NCBI GenBank assembly: GCA_965212205.1
Contig: CBDBUX010000016.1
Location: 186,001-250,000 of the forward strand
DNA: 64,000 nucleotides
DNA from: JAHEJJ01 sp965212205
GTDB taxonomy: Bacteria; Bacteroidota; Bacteroidia; Flavobacteriales; Flavobacteriaceae
Direction of reading: 5' to 3'
Of the stretch, positions 27,289-36,113 are shown in pieces. The position numbers were made by a program, and so were the translations under genes. Under the pieces are notes generated by a model. That model did no database searches, was not told where the DNA came from, and was given only the letters and a program-made list of their open reading frames with translations. How positions within the stretch are numbered: position 1 is the first letter of the stretch; each line of letters begins with the position of its first letter.

Positions 27289-28179
27289 ATGGCAACCAAA
27301 AAAACTACCATACATTCGGAATACCACCAACTCGATTCCGTTCTGCTCTGCCCGGTTGAAGTAGCCTTCGAAACGACCGAAAAGATCCATCAGCAATGGA
27401 AAATGCTAAACTATACTGGCGCTCCTGATATAATGACAGCTGTTAAGGAATATCAGCAATTTACAGAAATTTTGAAGGAGCAACAGGTCGGATGTCAATA
27501 CTTAAGTCCGCATGAGAATTTAAGCCTCGATTCGATGTACTGCAGAGATGCTTCAATTGCCACAGATTTTGGTTATATCATTTGTAATATGGGTAAGGTC
27601 GCACGCAATTTTGAGCCTGAAGCACATTTAGCATATTACAGAAAAACCGGCCGCGCTGTTCTCGGAAAAATCGAGTCACCAGGCACCCTGGAGGGAGGAG
27701 ATGTGGCATGGATCGACCGGCAAACCCTGGCTGTCGGACATAGTTACCGTACCAACCGTGAGGGGATCCGTCAATTGAGAGACTTATTGTCTGCCTACCA
27801 AATTGAAGTAATGGAGGTCGATCTTCCGCATTACAAAGGCCCGGAAGATGTATTTCATCTCATGTCTGTTTTCAGTCCAGTAGATGAGAAACTGGCCGTA
27901 GTTTATTCGCCCTTACTTCCTATTGGATTCAGAAATGAATTGCTGTCGCGCGGGTTTGAACTGGTGGAGGTGGTGGAAGAAGAATTCGAAACAATGGGAT
28001 GCAATGTGCTGGCGATTGCACCCCGCAGCTGTGTTATGGTAGCGGGTAATCCCGAAACAGAGGCGGCTTTGATACAAAAAGGCTGCCGGGTCATCGTATA
28101 TGGCGGGAAAGATATCAGCATAAAAGGTGGGGGTGGACCTACCTGCTTAACAAGACCACTAAGCAGAATCTTAGGATAG
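27289..28179 (+). CDS. Dimethylargininase / arginine deiminase-like amidinotransferase-fold hydrolase
   Basis: A 296-residue guanidino-group modifying enzyme. Visible active-site elements: SMYCRDASIATD, LEGGDVAWID (substrate-binding Glu/Asp), GHSYRTNREGI, and the C-terminal nucleophile in GGGPTCLTRP. These match the DDAH group, which hydrolyses N-methylated arginines to citrulline and methylamines; other members act on plain arginine or related guanidines. Cotranscription with an amino acid permease and the divergent Rieske oxygenase point to use of a methylated guanidine or amine. The 3' end overlaps the rimM end by 9 nt, tail to tail. Confidence 0.85.
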   Translation: MATKKTTIHSEYHQLDSVLLCPVEVAFETTEKIHQQWKMLNYTGAPDIMTAVKEYQQFTEILKEQQVGCQYLSPHENLSLDSMYCRDASIATDFGYIICNMGKVARNFEPEAHLAYYRKTGRAVLGKIESPGTLEGGDVAWIDRQTLAVGHSYRTNREGIRQLRDLLSAYQIEVMEVDLPHYKGPEDVFHLMSVFSPVDEKLAVVYSPLLPIGFRNELLSRGFELVEVVEEEFETMGCNVLAIAPRSCVMVAGNPETEAALIQKGCRVIVYGGKDISIKGGGGPTCLTRPLSRILG

Positions 28180-28698
28180 GTATAGATCAACCAACCCGGG
28201 AGGAGTTTCCACGTGAATCGTTTTGTTCTTACGGTCTACCTTAAGGATGATATCATCTGTGATCGGGATAAGGAGGTTTTTACCTTCTTTCTCGGCCTCA
28301 AAAAGGGCTTGCGAAACCATATCGTTCACGCCGGTTATAGTCCCAATAGAGCCGTGGTTTTTGTCAAGAAGTTCAAAGCCCATGATTTCGTGATAGTAAA
28401 ACTTATTACCGCTGAGTTTTGGCAATAGTTCCAAGGGAAGATAGAGTTTGGAACCCATGATGTGGTCGGCCGCTGCTTCATCCTGCACTTCCTCGAATCG
28501 AATTCTGAGCAAACTCGATTTATGCAATCGGCAACGGTCAATAAAAAATGGAACCAGTGAATTGCCTAAGCCGACAAAAACCGATTCCATGTTTTCGTAA
28601 ATTTCGGGTTCATCGGTATCTAGCTTAACCAGTACTTCACCCTTATAACCATGCTTGGATACAATTTTGCCCAGAAAGAAGCAATCTTCTTTTCGCAT
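28171..28698 (-). CDS. rimM: Ribosome maturation factor RimM
   Basis: 16S rRNA processing factor that binds S19 during 30S head assembly. From ATG 28698 (MRKEDCFFLGKI) it is 175 residues: N-terminal barrel with LGKIVSKHGYKGEVLVKLDTD, and a C-terminal PRC barrel ending with the conserved LLIPITDDIILKVD and PPGLVDLYL. It lies 12 nt after rpsP, a common pairing. Confidence 0.93.
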   Translation of the reverse strand: MRKEDCFFLGKIVSKHGYKGEVLVKLDTDEPEIYENMESVFVGLGNSLVPFFIDRCRLHKSSLLRIRFEEVQDEAAADHIMGSKLYLPLELLPKLSGNKFYYHEIMGFELLDKNHGSIGTITGVNDMVSQALFEAEKEGKNLLIPITDDIILKVDRKNKTIHVETPPGLVDLYLS

Positions 28699-28710
28699 CC
28701 AAAGCAACTA

Positions 28711-29478
28711 TTATTTTTTCGAATCCTCTGCTTCTGCTTCGTCTGATTCCTCTTCTGCAGCAGCTGTTTCTTCTTTCGCCTCTGATTTGGCTTCCGCTTT
28801 TACTTCTTCAACGACCTCCTGTGTATCTTCAGCCTCCTCCTTTACTTCTTCAGCGGCTTCTTTTACTTCTTCTGCAGCTTCTTTTACTTCTTCGGCTACC
28901 TCTTCAACAACAGCTTCTTCTGGCGCTGCTTCGTTTGTAGTTGCTTCTGCTGGAGCTTCTTCGGTGGCTTCCACGGCCGTCTCTACAGCGGCTTCTGATG
29001 TTTCCTCGACGGCTTCTTCTGCGGTTTCCGCAGCGGCAGCGTCCATCATTCTCTTTTCATTAGCCTCTTTTTCGGCAGCAAGGATCTTAGCCTTGGCTTC
29101 GGCCTTTGCTTTTGCAAGTCCTTCGGTTTTCTTCGAGATAGTACTTTCTTTCTCTTCGACCCAGGCTTTAAACTTGGCCTCTACCTGCTCCTCTGTAAGG
29201 GCACCTTTGGCCAAACCAACTAATAAATGTTTTTTTAGCATTACTCCCTTATAAGAAAGTATCCTGCGTGCAGTATTAGAAGGCTGTGCCCCGTTTTGCA
29301 ACCATTTCACTGAATTGTCGACATTGACATCAATGATAGCCGGATTGGTGTTTGGGTTATAGATACCTAATTTTTCAAGGAATTTGCCGTCTCTTTTTGA
29401 GCGGGAATCCGCTGCGACGATCCAATAAAAAGGTTTTCCTTTTTTACCGTGTCTTTGAAGTCTTATTCTAACTGGCAT
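28711..29478 (-). CDS. rpsP: 30S ribosomal protein S16 with long acidic C-terminal extension
   Basis: The N-terminal part (residues 1 to about 85) is standard S16: MPVRIRLQRHGKKGKPFYWIVAADSRSKRDG through the LSYKGVMLKKHL region. It continues with a Lys/Glu-rich helix and then about 120 residues composed almost only of Ala, Glu, Val and Lys, including repeats of the heptad EEVKEAA. Total length 255 against about 80-90 in most bacteria. Extended S16 is known in Bacteroidota. It leads the rpsP-rimM unit. A TATATTTG promoter element is located 59 nt upstream. Confidence 0.95.
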   Translation of the reverse strand: MPVRIRLQRHGKKGKPFYWIVAADSRSKRDGKFLEKLGIYNPNTNPAIIDVNVDNSVKWLQNGAQPSNTARRILSYKGVMLKKHLLVGLAKGALTEEQVEAKFKAWVEEKESTISKKTEGLAKAKAEAKAKILAAEKEANEKRMMDAAAAETAEEAVEETSEAAVETAVEATEEAPAEATTNEAAPEEAVVEEVAEEVKEAAEEVKEAAEEVKEEAEDTQEVVEEVKAEAKSEAKEETAAAEEESDEAEAEDSKK

Positions 29479-29536
29479 ATCACATTAAATTTTTGAAGTA
29501 CACGACTTCGGTTATTAATTCTTTATAAAAGGTCGG

Positions 29537-29544
29537 CAAATATA
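29537..29544 (-). promoter_or_regulatory. -7 element of the rpsP promoter
   Basis: TATATTTG on the minus strand, an exact TAnnTTTG match, 59-66 nt upstream of the rpsP ATG. A TTG 16 bp upstream is a weak -33 candidate. Confidence 0.5.
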
Positions 29545-29572
29545 CATCTTTTCTATTAATCAACCCTAAAAT

Positions 29573-31013
29573 TCAAGGTCTTTTATCTCGGGCTTCCAAT
29601 TGGTCATCCGCTTCACGCAAATTGGCTTTATGACGTTCTAAAACCGATTGGATTTCTTCAAGAATACCAGGGTGATGTCCGGCGATATTTGTAGATTCTG
29701 AAGGGTCTTCAGAGAGGTTGAACAGCAAAGGTGGATTGTGGATTTCTTTTTCTTCGAACTCCCCATATGCCCCTTCTGTAATATAGTGTGCTTTATAATT
29801 GCCATATCGCAGAGCATAAAGGTCGGGGCCACGGTAATAGAACAGTGTTTTTCTCGAACTGGGCTTGCCCGATCGCAAGGTCTGGCTGATATCAATTCCA
29901 TCAACGATCCGGTCGTCGGCCACTGCTCCACCGGCCATCGATATAAAGGTTGGGTAAAGATCCATTGTAGAACCAATATCGTACCTCACCCCCGGCTTAA
30001 TAATGTCTGCTCCCCAGAATATTCCCGGTACTCGCATGCCGCCTTCCCAGGTAGTACCTTTCCCTGCCTTTAATAGTCCGGCACTTCCTCCATTTTTTTT
30101 AAAAGGCAACCAGGGACCGTTATCTGACGTAAAAACCACCACCGTATTTTTATCCAAACCCTTTTCAATCAGCGTTCTTAGGATCATCCCGATACCGTGA
30201 TCAATTTCTTCCACCACATCCCCATAAAGTCCGCGCCTACTTCTTCCTAAAAATGCTTCCGAAGCAAACAAAGGTATATGTGGCATACTATGGGCGAGAT
30301 ATATAAAAAAAGGTTGTCCATCACTTCGTTTTATAAAAGATACAGCCTCCTCTGAATACCTCTTCGTTATGGTATATTGATTTGCAGGTCGTTCAATAAT
30401 TTCAGTATTCCGCATCAGGGGTACATTAAAATCCTCCGTGCTGATTAAACTATCGGGTTGCTTCCAGTATTCCCACCACCCGAGTTCACTAACCCGGTCC
30501 ATATCGTTAGAATAGGGAATTCCAAAGTAGTAATCAAAGCCATTATTTGTGGGCAGATAAGCTTCCCTATGCCCCAGATGCCATTTGCCGATACAAGCAG
30601 TATTGTATCCCAATTCTTTAGAGTTCTTCAGCAAGTGTAATTTCACTGGCCGGAAGACCGTATTTAGAATCGGGGAACAATACTCTGTTTTTATGACTGG
30701 TCATACCATTTCGAACACTTAATCTTCCTGTTAATATGGATGCCCTGCTCGGCGTACAAACACTGGCAGCTGCATAGAAATTTGTCCACTTTTGACCTTC
30801 GGATGCCATCCTGTCTAGATGAGGAGTAGCGATACTCGGATGACCATATGAACCCAGATCTCCATATCCAAGATCGTCTGCAAAAATGATGATGAAGTTG
30901 GTTTTACCAGGCTCGGTTTGGCACTGGACCGCTGTTAGGACAGAAAAACAGAAAAGGACAGAAATAATTGTTAAACACCTGTACTTGAATGGATTAGGCC
31001 TACCGGTTTTCAT
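29573..31013 (-). pseudogene. Arylsulfatase-family lipoprotein or secreted sulfatase, split by a frameshift
   Basis: The N-terminal part (31013 down to a TAA at 30618-30620) has a signal sequence, FADDLGYGDLGSYGHP with metal-binding Asp residues, and the formylglycine motif CTPSRASILTGR. The C-terminal part, in another frame (to 29573), continues with GYNTACIGKWHLG, SDNGPWLPF and the tail domain. At the junction the first frame reads TLAEEL then stops. Dropping one base (30620 on the plus strand) gives TLAEELKELGYNTACIGKWHLG, the exact family spacing. All active-site residues are otherwise present, so this is either a very recent pseudogene or a sequencing error. Confidence 0.85.
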
Positions 31014-31154
31014 ACTGCTCAATATAGTAATAAATTGAAAGCAAAGCACAGATCAGCAAATACAAAAAAGGTTAATAACTCCTGATAAGTGACTTTTCCC
31101 ATGCGCATTGAATTAGCTATTTTTATCGATACTTTTAAAAGGAAATAATCCTAT

Positions 31155-34100
31155 ATGTACCTAATCTTTGATACAGAAACCACCGGTCTGCCTAAACGGT
31201 GGGATGCTCCGATAAGCGATACCGATAATTGGCCACGCTGTGTTCAGATCGCCTGGCAATTGCACGACGAGATGGGGGCACTTTTGGAGCATCAGGATTT
31301 TCTTATTTCCCCTGAGGATTATGTCATACCATATGAAGCAGAACAAATCCATGGTATTTCCACCGATCTGGCTGCCGATCAGGGCAAACCAATTCAGGAG
31401 GTGTTGCAGCTATTTGAAGCTGCAATATCCAGAAGTAAGTTTTTAGTAGGGCAGAATGTAGGTTTTGATATTAATATTATGGGTGCCGAATTCTATCGGC
31501 TACAATTGCCCTCAAATATTAGCGAGATGCCTGTCCTGGATACGTGCACCGAACATACCGCTGATCTATGTAAAATACCAGGCGGGCGCGGTGGAAAATT
31601 TAAACTCCCAACACTTACGGAGCTTCATCAGTTCCTGTTCGAAGAGGCCTTCCACGAGGCTCATAATGCCACCGCCGATGTAGAAGCTACCACGCGTTGT
31701 TTTCTGGAATTGATACGACGCCGGGAATTCAGTTCAAAAGAACTGGAAAGAACCGAAGAATATTTTGCACAGTTTTCCGAGGTCAACAAGAAACCGATAG
31801 TCGCTGTCGGAATCGAGCATATAAATCTCAAGGAGGCTTCAGCAAAAATAGCTGCTCTTAAAAACAAAGAGACCTCGGATGAATTTCAGGATCAGGACCT
31901 CGACGAGAACTACGAAGTAATTGCGGATGCCCCTTTTGCTCATCTGCACAATCATTCACAATTTTCGGTGCTTCAATCGACCATAAAGATCAAAGATCTT
32001 GTGGCCCGTGCCGCTTCTTTAAAGATGCCGGCGGTAGCACTCACGGACCATGCGAATATGATGGGGGCCTTCCGTTTTGTCAACGAAGTGAATGCCCATA
32101 ACAAGAGAATTGAAGCAGAAAAGGATTCGGCGCCGGGCGATGGAGAAACCAGGGCTTTGAAGCCATTGATCCCGATCGTAGGATGTGAATTTTTTGTTTG
32201 CGAAGATCATAGAAACAAGAACATCAAAGACTACGGGTATCAGATCGTACTGCTGGCCAAAAACAAAAATGGCTATAAGAACCTCACCAAGATGTCGTCT
32301 CTGGCCTATACAGACGGATTCTACTACGTGCCCAGAATAGACAAAGACATCGTTAAGCAATATTCAGAAGACATCATTGCGCTTACAGGAAATCTCTATG
32401 GAGAGGTTCCGCATAAAATATTGAACAGTGGCGAGAAGCAGGCCGAGGAAGCACTACTCTGGTGGAAAGAAGTATTTGGTCCTGATCTCTATATGGAGAT
32501 TATGCGCCACGGCCAGGAAGATGAAGAACGGGCTAACCGGGTGCTTGTATCCCTGGGGCGGAAACACGATGTAAAACTTGTGGCCACCAACAATACCTAT
32601 TACTGCTCAAAGGAAGACGCAGAAGCCCACGATATACTTCTTTGTGTAAAAGATGGTGAAAAACAAGGCACCCCGATAGGCAAAGGACGCGGTTACCGCT
32701 ATGGATTGCCTAACCAGGAATATTATTTTAAGTCGGCCGAGGATATGAAGCAGCTTTTTATAGATCTGCCCGATTCTATCCTCAACATCAGCAATATCTT
32801 AGACAAGATTGAACCTTATGAACTGGCACGGGATGTTCTGTTGCCAGAATTTGAAATTCCCGGGAAATTTAATGTAGCCGACGACGAGAAAGACGGTGGA
32901 AAACGAGGCGAGAATGCCTACCTGCGCCATATCACTTACGAGGGCGCAAAAACACGGTACGACGAGCTGGGTGATGAAATTACAGAACGCATCGATTTTG
33001 AACTAAAGACCATTGAGAATTCGGGCTACCCCGGCTATTTTCTTATTGTAGAGGACTTTATTCGCGAGGCTCGAAATATGGGTGTTTCCGTTGGGCCGGG
33101 ACGGGGCTCGGCCGCAGGGTCTGTGGTGGCTTATTGCCTGGGAATCACCAATATTGATCCACTGAAATACGACCTGCTCTTTGAGCGTTTTCTAAATCCG
33201 GACCGGGTGTCGATGCCCGATATTGATATCGATTTTGATGATGAAGGCCGGGGGAAGGTAATGGATTATGTGATCGATAAATATGGATCGAATCAGGTAG
33301 CCCAGATCATAACCTATGGTACTATGGCCGCCAAATCGGCCATTCGCGATACCGCCCGTGTACTAGACCTGCCGTTAAACGATGCCGATCGTATTGCTAA
33401 GCTAATTCCGAATATGTCTAAGCTCAGTAAGATATTCGGAATCCCGGAAGCAGAGCTTAAAAAGAGATACCGGGCCGATGATCTGAACAAGATCAACGAA
33501 CTGCTCAACCTTTCGGAAGGGGATGATCTGGAATCGAGGACAGTGAATATGGCCAGAATCCTTGAAGGATCTTTACGAAATACCGGTATCCATGCCTGTG
33601 GGGTGATCATCACCCCAGACGATATTACCAATTTCGTCCCAATCGCAACGGCCAAAGACTCCGATCTCTATGTTACCCAGTTCGATAACGCCGTGGTGGA
33701 AAACGCCGGACTCCTTAAAATGGATTTTCTGGGTCTTAAAACGCTTACCCTGATCAAAGACACTTGTAAGATTGTCAAAGCCCGTCAGGGCATCGAATTG
33801 GACCCGGATGCTTTTCCACTCAACGATACCAAGACCTATGAATTATTTCAACGAGGAGAAACGGTAGGTATTTTTCAATACGAATCAGCCGGAATGCAAA
33901 AGCATTTAAAAGACCTGAAACCTACCGTATTTGATGACCTCATCGCGATGAACGCCTTGTACAGGCCTGGGCCAATGGAATATATCCCAAGCTTTATCTC
34001 ACGTAAGCATGGTCGTGAAGAGATCAGCTACGACCTGCCTGAAATGGAGGAATTCCTTAAAGAAACTTATGGGGTAACGGTCTATCAGGAACAGGTGATG

Positions 34101-35540
34101 CTTTTATCACAAAAATTGGCAGGCTTCTCCAAAGGCGATGCTGATGTATTGAGAAAAGCGATGGGTAAAAAGATCTTCGCCCTTCTACAAAAATTAAAGC
34201 CACAATTTGTGGAAGGTGGTGCGGCGAATGGCCATCCTCCTGAAGTCCTCGAAAAGATCTGGAAAGACTGGGAGGCATTTGCGTCGTATGCATTCAACAA
34301 AAGCCATTCTACCTGCTACGCATTTATAGCGTACCAGACCGCCTATTTAAAGGCACACTATCCTTCGGAATATATGGCCGCAGTACTCTCCAATAACATG
34401 AACGATATAAAGCAGGTGACCTTTTTTATGGAGGAATGCAAGCGTATGGGATTGGAGGTTTTGGGTCCTGATGTCAATGAGTCTTATTACAAGTTTGCGG
34501 TTAACAAAAACGATGCAATCCGCTTTGGAATGGGGGCTATAAAAGGTGTCGGGCGTGCGGCCGTGGAAACAATCGTTCAGAATCGCAAGGAAGATGGGAA
34601 TTTTAAATCGATATTCGATCTGGCGAAGCGGATCGATCTGAGGGCGGCCAATAAAAAAGCCTTTGAAAACCTGGCGCTGGCAGGCGGATTCGATTCGTTT
34701 GCAGGTACACATCGTGCCCAATATTTTCACCAGGAAAGCGACGGGCTCACCTTCCTGGAAAAGGTGATACGATATGGCTCGAAGCATCAGGAAAGTGAGA
34801 ACTCCTCACAGGTAAGCTTGTTTGGAGACAATAGTGAAGTTCAGATCCCTGAACCCGTTGTTCCACCATGTGAATCCTGGGGTACTATGGAAACGCTCAG
34901 ACAGGAGAAAGAGGTAATCGGGATCTACATTTCGGGCCATCCTCTGGATGACTTTAAAAAAGAAATAATGGCATTCTGTAACAGCAATCTTAGCAGTTTT
35001 TCAGATCTGGAGAAGCAGGTAAACCGGGAACTCGCTGTGGCAGGGGTGATCACCGATGTGCAACATAAGGTATCGCGAAATGGCAAGGGCTGGGCAACCT
35101 TTTCCATAGAGGATTACAGCGACGCGATCGAAATGAGGATTTTCGGTGAGGAATACCTGAAATTTCGTCATTTTCTGATGATCAATTCCTTTGTATATGT
35201 CAAAGCCTTTGTCCGGGAAGGTTGGATTAACCGGGAAACAGGTAAAAAAGGGGATCCACGAGTGCAGTACAACCAATTTATGCTGCTTCAGGATGTGATG
35301 GAAAATTTTGCCAAAAAGCTCACGATCAAACTCAATCTCGACCAAATTCAAAAAGAACGCATAAAAGATTTGAAAGACACCCTGAGGTCTTTTAAAGGGA
35401 AACACTCCCTCAATTTCGTAGTATACGAAATGGACGAGGAGATAAAGGTTAACTTTTCATCCAGAAAACAAAAAGTACAGATTACCAGCGAATTGTTGCA
35501 CAGCCTGGACCAACAGGAGGTGCACTATAGCCTTAATTGA
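31155..35540 (+). CDS. dnaE: DNA polymerase III alpha subunit with N-terminal proofreading exonuclease
   Basis: Replicative polymerase of 1461 residues. Residues 1 to about 200 form a DEDDh exonuclease: FDTETTG, then QNVGFDIN, and HNATADVEAT. From about residue 255 comes the PHP domain (HLHNHSQFSVLQS, LTDHANM), then the family C polymerase core with GPGRGSAAGS and the catalytic PDIDIDFD, the AFNKSHS motif, a helix-hairpin-helix region, and an OB fold near 1290-1400. Most DnaE proteins lack the exonuclease, which is the separate epsilon subunit; the fused form is characteristic of Bacteroidota. No in-frame break is seen. Confidence 0.97.
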   Translation: MYLIFDTETTGLPKRWDAPISDTDNWPRCVQIAWQLHDEMGALLEHQDFLISPEDYVIPYEAEQIHGISTDLAADQGKPIQEVLQLFEAAISRSKFLVGQNVGFDINIMGAEFYRLQLPSNISEMPVLDTCTEHTADLCKIPGGRGGKFKLPTLTELHQFLFEEAFHEAHNATADVEATTRCFLELIRRREFSSKELERTEEYFAQFSEVNKKPIVAVGIEHINLKEASAKIAALKNKETSDEFQDQDLDENYEVIADAPFAHLHNHSQFSVLQSTIKIKDLVARAASLKMPAVALTDHANMMGAFRFVNEVNAHNKRIEAEKDSAPGDGETRALKPLIPIVGCEFFVCEDHRNKNIKDYGYQIVLLAKNKNGYKNLTKMSSLAYTDGFYYVPRIDKDIVKQYSEDIIALTGNLYGEVPHKILNSGEKQAEEALLWWKEVFGPDLYMEIMRHGQEDEERANRVLVSLGRKHDVKLVATNNTYYCSKEDAEAHDILLCVKDGEKQGTPIGKGRGYRYGLPNQEYYFKSAEDMKQLFIDLPDSILNISNILDKIEPYELARDVLLPEFEIPGKFNVADDEKDGGKRGENAYLRHITYEGAKTRYDELGDEITERIDFELKTIENSGYPGYFLIVEDFIREARNMGVSVGPGRGSAAGSVVAYCLGITNIDPLKYDLLFERFLNPDRVSMPDIDIDFDDEGRGKVMDYVIDKYGSNQVAQIITYGTMAAKSAIRDTARVLDLPLNDADRIAKLIPNMSKLSKIFGIPEAELKKRYRADDLNKINELLNLSEGDDLESRTVNMARILEGSLRNTGIHACGVIITPDDITNFVPIATAKDSDLYVTQFDNAVVENAGLLKMDFLGLKTLTLIKDTCKIVKARQGIELDPDAFPLNDTKTYELFQRGETVGIFQYESAGMQKHLKDLKPTVFDDLIAMNALYRPGPMEYIPSFISRKHGREEISYDLPEMEEFLKETYGVTVYQEQVMLLSQKLAGFSKGDADVLRKAMGKKIFALLQKLKPQFVEGGAANGHPPEVLEKIWKDWEAFASYAFNKSHSTCYAFIAYQTAYLKAHYPSEYMAAVLSNNMNDIKQVTFFMEECKRMGLEVLGPDVNESYYKFAVNKNDAIRFGMGAIKGVGRAAVETIVQNRKEDGNFKSIFDLAKRIDLRAANKKAFENLALAGGFDSFAGTHRAQYFHQESDGLTFLEKVIRYGSKHQESENSSQVSLFGDNSEVQIPEPVVPPCESWGTMETLRQEKEVIGIYISGHPLDDFKKEIMAFCNSNLSSFSDLEKQVNRELAVAGVITDVQHKVSRNGKGWATFSIEDYSDAIEMRIFGEEYLKFRHFLMINSFVYVKAFVREGWINRETGKKGDPRVQYNQFMLLQDVMENFAKKLTIKLNLDQIQKERIKDLKDTLRSFKGKHSLNFVVYEMDEEIKVNFSSRKQKVQITSELLHSLDQQEVHYSLN

Positions 35541-35614
35541 AAAGTGAAAGATGAAAGTTGGGAGTCAGAATTTGTACATTAAATAGATCGATCCGATTAG
35601 CTTTCACTTTTCAA
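35537..35614. repeat. Inverted pair of degenerate 7-bp arrays after dnaE
   Basis: The left arm from 35539 reads GAAAAGT GAAAGAT GAAAGTT and the right arm from 35601 reads CTTTCAC TTTTCAA CTTTCAA, both period 7. A 14-bp stretch (35537-35550 and 35601-35614) is perfectly complementary, with a 50-nt loop. It may end dnaE transcription; no T-run follows directly. Confidence 0.6.
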
Positions 35615-35698
35615 CTTTCAACTATTTAATAGGCATTCCCAATAGAACCATAGGTAAATCAAATGCATTTTATGTAAAGAAAAGGCTAGATAATTGAC

Positions 35699-35706
35699 TA
35701 AATTTG
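35699..35706 (+). promoter_or_regulatory. -7 element of the trxA promoter
   Basis: TAAATTTG, an exact TAnnTTTG match, 23-30 nt upstream of the trxA ATG. No clear TTTG is seen at -33. Confidence 0.4.
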
Positions 35707-35728
35707 CAAACATAAAAGTATAAATATT

Positions 35729-36046
35729 ATGGCCTTAGAAATAACAGATGCTACGTTCGACGAAGTAGTATTGAAAAGTGATAAACCAGTAGTAGTAGAC
35801 TTCTGGGCAGCCTGGTGCGGCCCTTGTAGGATGGTAGGCCCAATCATTGATGAGGTGAGCCAGGAATACCAGGGTAAAGCGGTTGTCGGGAAAGTTGATG
35901 TTGATGTCAACCAGGAGTACGCCGCCAAATACGGGGTACGAAACATCCCAACCGTTTTGGTATTTAAGGATGGAGAAATCGTAAACCGTCAGGTGGGAGT
36001 TTCTCCTAAGCAGGTATACACCGATGCTATCGAAGCGGTTTTATAA
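35729..36046 (+). CDS. trxA: Thioredoxin
   Basis: Cytosolic disulfide reductase of 105 residues with the active site WCGPC (about residues 31-35), the buried Asp in VVVDFWAAWC, cis-Pro in IPTVLVFKDG, and the terminal helix. Length and motifs are those of classical TrxA. It has its own promoter element and a strong terminator directly after, so it is probably monocistronic. Confidence 0.96.
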   Translation: MALEITDATFDEVVLKSDKPVVVDFWAAWCGPCRMVGPIIDEVSQEYQGKAVVGKVDVDVNQEYAAKYGVRNIPTVLVFKDGEIVNRQVGVSPKQVYTDAIEAVL

Positions 36047-36067
36047 ATCATTTTGACATAGTTTTAG

Positions 36068-36097
36068 AAAAGGTTTGGCTTTTGCCGAACCTTTTTT
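36068..36097 (+). terminator. Rho-independent terminator of trxA
   Basis: Twelve-pair stem AAAAGGTTTGGC / GCCGAACCTTTT with one G-T pair, TTTT loop, followed by a T-run. It starts 22 nt after the trxA stop. Confidence 0.85.
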
Positions 36098-36113
36098 GTT
36101 TTATCTTGGTGGC

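Noticed and set aside
28655..29254. Ser/Ala-rich 199-codon plus-strand frame
   Set aside because: It is the antisense shadow of the acidic repeat tail of S16; the low-complexity composition comes from the repeated codons.
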